This document shows positions 16,252-26,406 of a DNA stretch of 64,000 bases, one piece after another. Below the pieces are notes generated by a model. The model had not been told where the DNA came from. It searched no databases and was given only the letters and a program-made list of their open reading frames with translations. The number at the start of each line of letters is the position of its first letter. Position 1 is the first letter of the stretch. A program made the position numbers and the translations under genes. The DNA is from CAWDVR01 sp044869805 (GTDB lineage: Bacteria > Acidobacteriota > Thermoanaerobaculia > Multivoradales > SZUA-115), in the NCBI GenBank assembly GCA_044869805.1, contig JBIOXV010000210.1, positions 1 to 64,000 on the forward strand, written 5' to 3'.

Positions 16252-16959
16252 ATGTCGATGGCACCGAGCCTCGATCGACCCGCCTCGCGCGCCGCGTCTC
16301 TCGCCCGCTCGGCACTGGGTAAGAAGGCCGTGATGGCGGTCTCCGGCGTGGTGCTGTTCGGATTCGTGCTCGCGCACATGGCGGGCAACCTCAAGATGTA
16401 CCTCGGCCAGCAAGCCTTCGACCACTATGCCGAGAGCCTGCGCGAGATCGGCACGCCGCTGGTGCCGCGCGGCGGACTGCTGTGGGTGGCGCGGGTCGCG
16501 CTGCTGGCGGCGGTCGCCGCGCACGTCGTCTCGGCCTGGCAGGTCAGCCGGCGGAGCTGGCAGGCCCGCGGCTCGCGCTACGTGAAGCACGCCTACGTCG
16601 AGACCGACTACGCGGCGCGCACCATGCGCTGGGGCGGGGTCATCATCCTGCTCTTCGTGGTCTACCACCTGATGCACTTCACCTGGGGCAACGTGCACCC
16701 GGACTTCCGGCCCGGCGAGGTGTACCACAACGTGGTGGTCGGCTTTCAGAACCCGCTGGTGGCGGTGGTCTACGTGGCGGCCAACCTGGCGCTGGGCCTC
16801 CACCTCTACCACGGTGTGTGGAGCCTCTGTCAGAGCCTGGGCTGGAACCACCCGCGCTACAACGCGTGGCGGCGCAGCGCCGCCGCGGCCTTCGCCTTCA
16901 TCGTCACTGCCGGCAACGTTTCGTTCCCGATCGCCGTGCTCACCGGCGTCGTGAGCTGA
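16252..16959 (+). CDS. sdhC: succinate dehydrogenase cytochrome b558 subunit
   Basis: 235 aa with five predicted membrane helices, the single-subunit b-type anchor found with Bacteroidota- and Deltaproteobacteria-like SDH/fumarate reductase. Candidate haem-ligand histidines lie in LAHMAGN, VAAHVVSAW, VVYHLMHFTWG and LHLYHGVWS. GGAGGGAG lies before ATG 16252. The gene is 13 nt from sdhA and passes electrons from the flavoprotein/iron-sulfur subunits to the quinone. MqnA later in the window suggests that quinone is menaquinone. Confidence 0.92.
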   Translation: MSMAPSLDRPASRAASLARSALGKKAVMAVSGVVLFGFVLAHMAGNLKMYLGQQAFDHYAESLREIGTPLVPRGGLLWVARVALLAAVAAHVVSAWQVSRRSWQARGSRYVKHAYVETDYAARTMRWGGVIILLFVVYHLMHFTWGNVHPDFRPGEVYHNVVVGFQNPLVAVVYVAANLALGLHLYHGVWSLCQSLGWNHPRYNAWRRSAAAAFAFIVTAGNVSFPIAVLTGVVS

Positions 16960-16972
16960 GGAGCGGCCGTCG

Positions 16973-18900
<1,928 letters not shown>

Positions 18901-18901
<1 letters not shown>

Positions 18902-19677
18902 TGAACCTGACGCTCTACGTCTGGCGCCAGGCGGGTCCCGGCGCCAAGGGCAGGATGGAGCGCTACGAGGCGCGGGACATCGGCCCGGACATGTCGTTCC
19001 TCGAGCTGCTCGACGTGGTCAACGAGCGGCTGATCGAGGCCGGGGAGCGGCCCATCGAGTTCGAGCACGACTGTCGCGAGGGGATCTGCGGCGCCTGCGG
19101 CCTGATGATCAACGGCGTGGCGCACGGGCCGTCGAAGTCCACCGCCACCTGCCAGCTCCACATGCGGCACTTCGCGGACGGCGACACGATCTACGTCGAG
19201 CCCTGGCGCTCGCGCGGCTTCCCGGTGGTGCAGGACCTGGTGGTCGACCGCGGCGCCTTCGATCGCATCATCCAGGCCGGCGGCTTCGTGTCGGTATCGA
19301 CCGGCTCGGCGCCCGAGGCCAACAACCTGCCGGTGCCCAAACCGGTCGCCGACCAGGCCATGGACGCCGCCACCTGCATCGGCTGCGGCGCCTGCGTGGC
19401 GCAGTGCCCCAACGGCGCCGCGCAGCTCTTCGTGGCGGCCAAGGTCTCGCACCTCGGCCTCCTGCCGCAGGGGCAGCCCGAGCGCTACCAGCGGGTGCGC
19501 CGCATGGTCGAGCAGATGGAGGCCGAGGGCTTCGGCTCCTGCTCCAACTTCCGCGAGTGCGAGGCGGTCTGCCCCAAAGACATCTCGATCGACTTCATCG
19601 CCCGCCTCAACCGCGACTTCTTGAAGGCCACCCTCACCGAGCGCCCGGCGGCGAAGGAGAAGGGCGGGGTGGGGTAG
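18901..19677 (+). CDS. sdhB: succinate dehydrogenase/fumarate reductase iron-sulfur subunit
   Basis: 258 aa. [2Fe-2S] ligands lie in CREGICGACGLMING with a distant CQLH; [4Fe-4S] ligands in CIGCGACVAQCPN; and the [3Fe-4S] set in CSNFRECEAVCPKD. The ATG overlaps the sdhA stop. The last 44 nt overlap the 3' end of the convergent PQQ-propeller gene. Confidence 0.95.
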
Positions 19678-20962
19678 GGCCCAAGTCCACGGCCAGGATC
19701 ACCTTCCGGTCGCGCAGGTAGAGGGTGGTTCCCACCAGGGTCGGCGGGGTCCAGGCGGGGTTGTCCAGGAGCTTGGCGCGGGCGTGGATGGTGAGACCGG
19801 CCTCTCCCGCCGAGGCGAGGGCGAGGTTGCCGTCCTCGTCGAGCAGCAGGAGGCGCTCGCCCACGGCGATCACCGAGGCGCGGGCCAGCGAGCGGTTTCG
19901 CCAGAGGACGGCGCCGGTCGAGAGGTCGAGGGCGGTGAACGGCGCCGGGCCGAAGTCGCCGCTCGAGCCGTAGATGCGGCCGCCCAGCCGCACCGCGTTC
20001 GAGAACTGGAGCCGCATGCGGTTGGTCGACCACAGCTCCTGGACCTCGGTGGCGCCGGCCTTGCGCGCCAGCTTCAGGGCTCGGCTCGCGTTGCCGTAGG
20101 ACGAGGAGAGGAACAGCACGCCGTCCTCGCCCCACACCGGCAGGCTGACGTTGAGGCCGTACTCCGCCGGGCAGGGATGCCTCCACAGCAGGTCGCCGCT
20201 CGCCGGGTCGAGGCCCACGACCTCGGCGGAGAGGAAGGCCACGAGCTGCGGTTGCCCGTCGAGCGAGATCAGCAGCGGCGAGGAGGCCGAGTTGCCGAAG
20301 TCGTGCCGCTGCCAGGCGATGGCGCCGTCCGCCTGGCGGAACGCCACCAGCGCGTGGCCCACCCCGCCGACCTGCGCGATCACCGTGTCGCCGAAGGCGA
20401 TCGGGCTCGAGGCGTAGCCGTTGACTCGCAGCGTGCCGCCGAGCCCAGCGATCAGATCGTGCTGCCAGAGCAGCTTACCGCTCGCCGCGTCGAGCGCGGT
20501 GAGCTTGCCGGTGGCGCCGGCGGTGAAGACCCGCTCGCCGGCGACCAACGGCGTGGCATGCGGGCCGGGGCCGTGCGACATGTCGTACTCGGCGCTGAAG
20601 GGTGCCGGGTAGGGCCGCTCCCAGAGTGTCTTGCCGGTCGCGGCCTCGAGCGCCACCGCGAGCTCGTCCTCGCCGCGGCGCAGGAGCGTGAACAGCCGGC
20701 CATCGGCAGCCGCGACGCCCGAGAAGGCGTCGCCCAGCTCGCGGCTCCACAGCCTGCGTGGCCCACCTTCCGGCCACGTTTCCGCCAGGCCCGCCGCCGG
20801 CAGCGTGAAGTTGCGATCCGGTCCGCCCCACTGCGGCCAGGAAGCCGGCGCCGCGCCTGGAGGCGTGGTGGCAGGACCGGCCGCGGCCAGGAGGGGCAGG
20901 GCGGCGGCTGCCAGCCCGGCGAGCGCGAGCCCTCGAGCCAGCCTCGTCCAGGGCCTGCTCAC
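19634..20962 (-). CDS. exported PQQ-like beta-propeller protein (BamB-like fold)
   Basis: 442 aa. A signal peptide (RGLALAGLAAAALPLLAAAG) precedes repeated blades with the pattern ALDAASGKLLWQHD, GLDPASGDLLWRHP and ALDLSTGAVLWRN. The opening WPQWGGPDRN is typical of this secreted acidobacterial/planctomycete family. The fold may bind PQQ or act as a scaffold; catalytic residues are not evident. The start overlaps the upstream gene by 4 nt (ATGA), so translation is probably coupled. Confidence 0.85.
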   Translation of the reverse strand: MSRPWTRLARGLALAGLAAAALPLLAAAGPATTPPGAAPASWPQWGGPDRNFTLPAAGLAETWPEGGPRRLWSRELGDAFSGVAAADGRLFTLLRRGEDELAVALEAATGKTLWERPYPAPFSAEYDMSHGPGPHATPLVAGERVFTAGATGKLTALDAASGKLLWQHDLIAGLGGTLRVNGYASSPIAFGDTVIAQVGGVGHALVAFRQADGAIAWQRHDFGNSASSPLLISLDGQPQLVAFLSAEVVGLDPASGDLLWRHPCPAEYGLNVSLPVWGEDGVLFLSSSYGNASRALKLARKAGATEVQELWSTNRMRLQFSNAVRLGGRIYGSSGDFGPAPFTALDLSTGAVLWRNRSLARASVIAVGERLLLLDEDGNLALASAGEAGLTIHARAKLLDNPAWTPPTLVGTTLYLRDRKVILAVDLGPTPPRPSPSPPGAR

Positions 20963-22155
20963 GGCGCGCTCTGCGGCGAGGGCCGTTGGAAGGTGTCTGC
21001 CGGCAGCTCGCGGTTGACGGCGATGGCGTCGATGACCAGCGAGCGCTCCGGCCAGGGCTGGCCGTTCCAGGTGGTGCGCACGCGGAAGGGCAGAGTCAGC
21101 CCACCCGTGGCGCGGAAGTCCCCGCCTGCGGAGCGGAAGTCCCCGCCCGCGGAGCGGAAATCAGAGTACTCCTCGACCACCTCGCCCACGGCCCCGTCCT
21201 CGAAGCGGCCGCGGTAGGCGAGGCTCAGCACCCGCCCGGTCCTGGGGTCGATGCCGAGCGTGGCGGCGAGCCCGTCGCTGGTCACGGCGACGCGCTCGAC
21301 CGCCGCATCTCCAGCTTGGCCGGAGCCGACGGCAGCGGCCGCGAAGCCGGGCTCGCGGCGCGTCTTGAGCAGCGCGAGCAGGTCGCGAGCGAGCCGGCGT
21401 TTCAGGCTGGCCGCCTGCACATCGTCGAGCGGGTACAGGCCGCGGCCGAACTGGTTGAAGGCCTCCTCCGGGGTCACCACCCAGGTCAGCACGCCGAAGG
21501 GCCGCTGCTCCTCGAGCCGCGCGTAGCCGGGAAACCGGTAGGTCCAGACGCTCAGCAGCTCGCGAGCGTCCGGGCCCGAGCCCAGGGTCGCCTTGCCGCG
21601 GCGCTCGAAGCTCTCGACTCCGTCCACGGCCGCAGCGCCGCCGAGCGCCGCCACGGCGGCCTCCACGAGCTGCCGGCCGCGCTCGCGGGCAGCGGCGTCC
21701 GCGGTCTCGGAGAGCGGCCGTGCCGGCGGGCCTTCGAGGAAGCGCCCGGGGTTGGCGCGGAAGAGCTCGCGGCACTGCGGCGAGCCGAAGACGTAGATGT
21801 GGCCCTCGTGCACCAGGAAGAGGTCCGGGTTGCCGCGCGTGGTGTCGCCCATGCGGGCGCAAAGGCCGTGGAGCTGGATTGCGAAGCGCTCCGGCTCGCG
21901 CTCGAAGCGGGCGCGGGTGTCGGGGCCGGCGAAGGAGTAGCGGAAGCCGTCGCGAACCACGACTACTTTCGGGTCGCCTTGCACCTCCTTGCCTTCGATC
22001 AGCAGCACGGGGTCGAGGCCTTCCAGCGGCTCGACCGGCATTTGTGCCTCGGCGAGCTCCTGGGCTGCCGCGAGCCGCGGCGCCGCACCGGAGAAGGCGG
22101 CGAGCCCCAAGACGGCGGCTAGCCCCAGGGCGGCGGCGAGGGCGAGCCGCGTCAT
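20959..22155 (-). CDS. secreted protein: YHS-like domain plus outer-membrane lipoprotein-like domain
   Basis: 398 aa. After a signal peptide (~1-31), residues ~40-145 form a YHS-like domain: GLDPVLLIEGKEVQGDPKVV, FRYSFAGPDTRARFEREPE, then GNPDLFLVHEGHIYVFGSPQ. The C-terminal ~240 residues resemble the LolA/LolB-like domain of secreted outer-membrane lipoprotein-sorting proteins (GKATLGSGPDARELLSVWTY, LGIDPRTGRVLSLAY). A 21-bp tandem repeat encodes SAGGDFR copies near residues 342-358. The YHS-like domain is shared with the next gene upstream. The start overlaps that gene's stop, so they form one operon. Confidence 0.72.
   Translation of the reverse strand: MTRLALAAALGLAAVLGLAAFSGAAPRLAAAQELAEAQMPVEPLEGLDPVLLIEGKEVQGDPKVVVVRDGFRYSFAGPDTRARFEREPERFAIQLHGLCARMGDTTRGNPDLFLVHEGHIYVFGSPQCRELFRANPGRFLEGPPARPLSETADAAARERGRQLVEAAVAALGGAAAVDGVESFERRGKATLGSGPDARELLSVWTYRFPGYARLEEQRPFGVLTWVVTPEEAFNQFGRGLYPLDDVQAASLKRRLARDLLALLKTRREPGFAAAAVGSGQAGDAAVERVAVTSDGLAATLGIDPRTGRVLSLAYRGRFEDGAVGEVVEEYSDFRSAGGDFRSAGGDFRATGGLTLPFRVRTTWNGQPWPERSLVIDAIAVNRELPADTFQRPSPQSAP
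21112..21163. repeat. 21-bp tandem repeat inside a coding region
   Basis: GCGGAAGTCCCCGCCTGCGG-A (21112-21132) repeats with one change at 21133-21153 and partly at 21154-21163. It keeps the frame and encodes SAGGDFR units on the minus strand. Copy number could vary between strains. Confidence 0.8.
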
Positions 22156-23177
22156 CGCCCACCCTCCGAGCCGGCCTGCCTCGCCTGGCGTGGCGCCTGC
22201 TCGGCGGCGCTCCAGCGGTACTCCATGTAGTCCGCGGTGCGCTCGGCGGCGTTCGGGGTCAGCAGGCGGCCGACCACGTACAGCGCGGCGTCGATGCCGG
22301 CCGCAACGCCGGCCGCGGTGATCACCCTGCCGTTGTCCACGAAGCGCTCGCCGGGGCGCAGCACAGTCCGCGGCGCGGCGCGGCGCAGGGCGTCGATCGA
22401 GGCGTGATGGGTCGTCGCCTCCAGGCCATCGAGCAGCCCGGCCTGGGCGAGCACGAAGGCGCCGTTGCAGACCGACATCACCGTCGCCGTGGCCGCCGTC
22501 GACTTGATCCACTGCATCAGCGCCGGGCTGTCGAGCACCGAGTGAACCCCGCCGCCCGGGATCACCAGCACGTCGGGCGGCGGGCTGTCGGCGATCGCAT
22601 GCCGGGGAGTGACCTCGACGAATCCCTGGCTCACGATCGGCGCCCGGGTCTCGCCCACGGTGAAGACCTCGAAGGCGCGGCCGTGGCCGGCGGCGGCGAA
22701 GACCTCGCCCGGCCCCGCGAAATCGAGCAGCTCGACACCGTCGAAGACCAGGATGGCGACGCGCCGTGGCGGCCCGCCGGCGACGAACAGCGTGGGGTTG
22801 GCGACGAACTCCTCGCGGCAGCCGGGGCTGCCGAAGACGTAGATGCGGCCGTCGTGCACGGCGAAGAAGTCGGGGTTGCCGGTCGCCTGCGGCATGGTGC
22901 CGCACTGGCCGCCGCGTTGGATCTCGAACGCTTCGGGCGCGGCCGCGAAGCGCGCTCGGTTCTCGGCGGTGGCGAAGAGGTAGCGAAAGCGGCCGCGGTC
23001 GAGAGCGAGCTCGGCGCTGCCCGGCTGCTCCTTGCCGGCGACCAGCAGCACCGGGTCGAGGCCTTGGAGCGCGACCGTGGCGGAGGCCGCGGGCGTGCCG
23101 GCGGTCTCGGTGGCGGAGCCAGGGACGGCACCGGCGAACAGAGCCACGGCGAGCAGGGCCGTGCAGAGAGCTTTCAT
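22152..23177 (-). CDS. secreted fusion: YHS-like domain plus DJ-1/PfpI (GlxA-type) domain
   Basis: 341 aa. A signal peptide (MKALCTALLAVALFAGAVPG) is followed by a YHS-like domain (~40-140: GLDPVLLVAGKEQPGSAELA, FRYLFATAENRARFAAAPEA, GNPDFFAVHDGRIYVFGSPG). Then comes a class I glutamine-amidotransferase-like DJ-1/PfpI domain (~143-325) with the nucleophile elbow MSVCNGAFVLAQAG and DVLVIPGGGVHSVLDS. Proteins of this fold include amidases, glyoxalases and chaperones, so the activity is not defined. An extracytoplasmic DJ-1 domain fused to YHS is unusual. ATG 23177 is 38 nt after the permease gene. Confidence 0.75.
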   Translation of the reverse strand: MKALCTALLAVALFAGAVPGSATETAGTPAASATVALQGLDPVLLVAGKEQPGSAELALDRGRFRYLFATAENRARFAAAPEAFEIQRGGQCGTMPQATGNPDFFAVHDGRIYVFGSPGCREEFVANPTLFVAGGPPRRVAILVFDGVELLDFAGPGEVFAAAGHGRAFEVFTVGETRAPIVSQGFVEVTPRHAIADSPPPDVLVIPGGGVHSVLDSPALMQWIKSTAATATVMSVCNGAFVLAQAGLLDGLEATTHHASIDALRRAAPRTVLRPGERFVDNGRVITAAGVAAGIDAALYVVGRLLTPNAAERTADYMEYRWSAAEQAPRQARQAGSEGGR

Positions 23178-23215
23178 GGCGGAGGTCCTTTCTGAGAGAA
23201 ATGAGCGCTGGTCGC

Positions 23216-25873
23216 TCAGCCTTCCTTGAGCACTGTTACCGGTTGGATGCCCGCCGCGCGGCGGGCCGGCAGCCAGCACGCGGCCGCGGCCGCGATCACC
23301 AGCAGCAGCGCCACGGAGGCGTAGGTGGACGGGTCGTGGGGCTCGACGGCGAAGAGCAGGCCCTTGAACAGCCGACTGACTGCGAACCCTCCGGCGAGGC
23401 CCACGCCGAGGCCGACCCCGAGCAGGCCGAGCCCCTGGCGCAGCACCAGCGCCGTGATGCCCAGCTTTTCCGCGCCGAGCGCCATGCGGATGCCGATCTC
23501 GTGCCGGCGCTGGCGCACCGAGAAGGCGAGGAGCCCGGTCATTCCGACCAGGGTGATGGCACCGGCGAGCAGCGCGAACAAGCCCAGCAGCGTGGTAGTG
23601 AGCTGCGGCGAGGCCACCGAGTCGCGGCGCAGGGCTTCGAGCGTCCGCACGTCGAACACCGGCTGCTCCGGGTCGATGCGGTAGACCGCCTGCCGGATCT
23701 CGCGCTCGACCATTCCCGGATCTGCGGTGGTGCGCACCAGCAGGGCCGCCGACAGCGTCGGGTCCTGGGCGAGCGGCAGGTAGATCTCCTCGCGCGCCTC
23801 GCGATCCAGACCGTACTGCTTCACGTCTCCGACCACGCCCACGATGGTGCGGGGCACGCCGTCGTCGCTGCCGAGCACGATCCGCGCCCCGAGCGGGTCC
23901 TCCTCGCCCCAGACGTGCCGGGCGAGAGACCGGCTGACGATCGCCACCTGCGGAGCGTTCACGCTGTCGCCGGCGGTGAACGCGCGGCCGGAGAGCAGCG
24001 GGATCGAGAGGGCCCGGAAATAGGCGGGGCTCACGATCCGCACGTCTTTGCGGGAGGCTGGATCCCCCTGGTTGGCGGGCCGGCCCTCGATCCTGAGCTG
24101 CGAGGCGTAGAGGTCGCCGCCCAGCGGCACCTCGCTGGCCAGCGCCACCGCCTGCGCCCACGGCCGCGGCTCGAGCTCGGCCAGCAGGCGCAGGTAGAAA
24201 TCGCGCCTGCCGGCGTCGTCGCGGCGCTTCGCCCAGTCGAGGTCGATCGCCGCCTTCGTCACCAGCCGGGGATCGAAGCCGGGATCGACCCGATGCAGCT
24301 TGACCAGGCTCTTGGCCATCAGGCCGGCGCCGATCGCCAGCACCACCACGATCGCGAGCTGCGCGCACATCAGGACGCCCCGCACGCCGCCGCGCGCGCC
24401 CAGGGCCGGCGACCCGCTCCCTTCCTTGAGGCGCCCCAGCAGCCCGCGCCGGCTGACCTGGAAGGCACAGACGGCGCCCAGCGCAACGCCGGTGACGAGG
24501 GCTACCAGCAGGGTGAAGAGCAGCGTCTCCGGCCCCACCCGGACCTCCTGGGCGCGGGGCGTGAAGCGGCTGGCGTAGGCCACCAGCAAGCTCTTGCCGG
24601 CCGCCGCGATGCCGATGCCGAGCACGCCCCCGGCGAGCGACAACAGCGTGGTCTCGGTGACGATCTGGCGCAGCAGCCGGCGCCGTGAGGCGCCCAGGGC
24701 GGCGCGCAGGGCGAGCTCACCGTCGCGAGAGAGCAGGCGCGCCAGGATCAGATTGGCGGCGTTGGCGGCCGCGGCGGTGAGCAGCAGGCCCACGGTCGCC
24801 AGCAGCACGAGGAAGGTGGTGCGCGCCTCACGGGTGATCTCACCGGCGAGCGACAGCACCCGTACGCCGAAGCGCGAGCCGGCCGGGTAAGCCTCCGGGT
24901 GCTCCTGCTCCATGCGCGCGGCCAGGGCCCCGAGATCGACCCGCGCCGTCTCCAGGGTCACTCCCGGCTGCAGGCGCGCGATGGCGGCGTAGCCGCGGGC
25001 GTTGCGGTCCTCGCTGACCCCCGGCGCGGAGCGGAACGGGCAGGCCGAGGTGGCCATGTAGACCTCGTTCTCCTCGGGGTAGAGCGGCACCGGCGGCAGC
25101 ACGCCGACCACGGTGTGCACCCGATCGTTCATCTCGAAGGTCTTGCCCACCACCGCGGGGTCGGCCCCCAGCGCCGTGCGCCAGAAGCCGTGGGAGAGCA
25201 CCAGCACGGGCTCCGCGCCGTGCTCCTCGTCGGCGGGGAGGAAGGTCCGCCCGAGGAGGGGCTCGATGCCGAAGAGCTGAAAGAAGGCGGCGGAGACCAC
25301 CCCGGTCTCCACCCGCAGCGGCTCGCCACGGCCCAGCAGGTTGAACGACATCTGGTGGTACTCGACGGCACCGGCCAGGGACCGTGCGCCGGCGCGGTAG
25401 TCCGCCAGCTCGGGGATGGAGAGCCCCGCATCGTCGACGCCGAAGCCCGGCGCCTGCTGGCGGAGCACCACCAGCCGGTCGCCGTCCGGGTAGGGGAGGG
25501 GTGCGAGGAGGACGCTCTCGACCACGCTGAAGATCGCGGTGTTGGCGCCGATCCCCAGGCCGAGCGTCGCGATCACCGCGGCGGCGAAGCCGGGGTTGTG
25601 CGACAGGCTGCGCAGGGTGAAGCGCAGGTCCTGCCGCAGCCTCTCCCAACCCAGGATGCCCGACTCCTCGCGGCACTCCTCCTTCACGCCCTCGACGCCG
25701 CCGAAGCGGTGGGTGGCGGCGCGGCGCGCGTCCTCGGCCGGCAGGCCGCGAGCCGCCAGCTTGGCCGCCTCCATCTCGAGATGGAAAGCCATCTCCTCGG
25801 CCAGCTCGCGCTCCATCTGCCGGCGGTGGGTCAGGGACCACAGGCGGGGAAACCAGCGCTTGAAAGCGGACAT
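23216..25873 (-). CDS. ADOP-type ABC transporter permease (MacB/FtsX family)
   Basis: 885 aa. The N-terminal ~75 residues (HRRQMERELAEEMAFHLEME, VKEECREE) are the soluble extension typical of acidobacterial duplicated orphan permeases. Two MacB-periplasmic-core plus FtsX units follow, with transmembrane segments near residues 90-115, 375-400, 420-445, 475-500, 525-545, 760-785, 810-830 and 845-870. No ATPase gene lies nearby, as is usual for ADOPs. The gene is 12 nt after padR, so PadR probably controls it. Confidence 0.92.
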   Translation of the reverse strand: MSAFKRWFPRLWSLTHRRQMERELAEEMAFHLEMEAAKLAARGLPAEDARRAATHRFGGVEGVKEECREESGILGWERLRQDLRFTLRSLSHNPGFAAAVIATLGLGIGANTAIFSVVESVLLAPLPYPDGDRLVVLRQQAPGFGVDDAGLSIPELADYRAGARSLAGAVEYHQMSFNLLGRGEPLRVETGVVSAAFFQLFGIEPLLGRTFLPADEEHGAEPVLVLSHGFWRTALGADPAVVGKTFEMNDRVHTVVGVLPPVPLYPEENEVYMATSACPFRSAPGVSEDRNARGYAAIARLQPGVTLETARVDLGALAARMEQEHPEAYPAGSRFGVRVLSLAGEITREARTTFLVLLATVGLLLTAAAANAANLILARLLSRDGELALRAALGASRRRLLRQIVTETTLLSLAGGVLGIGIAAAGKSLLVAYASRFTPRAQEVRVGPETLLFTLLVALVTGVALGAVCAFQVSRRGLLGRLKEGSGSPALGARGGVRGVLMCAQLAIVVVLAIGAGLMAKSLVKLHRVDPGFDPRLVTKAAIDLDWAKRRDDAGRRDFYLRLLAELEPRPWAQAVALASEVPLGGDLYASQLRIEGRPANQGDPASRKDVRIVSPAYFRALSIPLLSGRAFTAGDSVNAPQVAIVSRSLARHVWGEEDPLGARIVLGSDDGVPRTIVGVVGDVKQYGLDREAREEIYLPLAQDPTLSAALLVRTTADPGMVEREIRQAVYRIDPEQPVFDVRTLEALRRDSVASPQLTTTLLGLFALLAGAITLVGMTGLLAFSVRQRRHEIGIRMALGAEKLGITALVLRQGLGLLGVGLGVGLAGGFAVSRLFKGLLFAVEPHDPSTYASVALLLVIAAAAACWLPARRAAGIQPVTVLKEG

Positions 25874-25885
25874 CGCGCCCCCGAT

Positions 25886-26218
25886 CTAGGTGGTCTGGAG
25901 GATGCGGGTCACGGCGCCCGCCAGCCGCTCCCAGCTCTCCTCCTCGCGGGCCAGCTGGCGCCGGCCGCTCGCCGTGAGCCGGTAGAACTTGGCCTTGCGG
26001 CCGTTCTCGGACACTCCCCACTCGGCGGCGATCAGGCCCTGCCGCTCCAGCCGGTAGAGCGCCGGGTAGAGCGAGCCTTGGTTGACCTTGAGCACGTCGT
26101 CCGAGACCTGCTGGATGCGCTGCGAGACTGCCCAGCCGTGGATCGGCCCCAGGGCCACGGTCTTGAGGATCAGGAGGTCGAGGGTGCCTTGCAACAGCTC
26201 GGTGTTGGCGGTGGCCAT
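25886..26218 (-). CDS. PadR family transcriptional regulator
   Basis: 110 aa winged helix protein: NTELLQGTLDLLILKTVALG, HGWAVSQRIQQ, LKVNQGSLYPALYRLERQGL, EWGVSENGRKAKFYRLTASG. It is the first gene of a minus-strand run ending at 19634. A strong promoter overlapped by a 12-bp inverted repeat lies directly upstream, so autorepression is likely. PadR-ADOP pairs are common in Acidobacteriota. Confidence 0.93.
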   Translation of the reverse strand: MATANTELLQGTLDLLILKTVALGPIHGWAVSQRIQQVSDDVLKVNQGSLYPALYRLERQGLIAAEWGVSENGRKAKFYRLTASGRRQLAREEESWERLAGAVTRILQTT

Positions 26219-26235
26219 CAGCTCTCCCCTAGATA

Positions 26236-26277
26236 ATCGACAAGAGCCAATCTAGACCCGCTCTTGTAGATTGTCAA
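26236..26277 (-). promoter_or_regulatory. padR promoter with overlapping PadR operator
   Basis: On the minus strand TTGACA (26272-26277) and TAGATT (26249-26254) are 17 bp apart, a near-consensus sigma-70 promoter. Inverted arms ATCGACAAGAGC (26236-26247) and GCTCTTGTAGAT (26260-26271) match at 11 of 12 positions and cover the -10 region and spacer, as expected for an autorepressor operator. Confidence 0.8.
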
Positions 26278-26406
26278 GGGGAGAGGCCCGGGCACCGGAG
26301 GGGGGAGTCGGCTGGGACGCGGCCGACGGCCGGCCGCTGCTCTCTCCAGTGTCCAGCGGCCGATCCGCGGAGACGCGCGCTCTACAATCCCGGCAAGGAG
26401 GAGCCC

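Noticed and set aside
14217..16394. 725-aa minus-strand open frame
   Set aside because: Antisense of pcnB and the secreted protein gene; long frames are expected by chance at this GC content.
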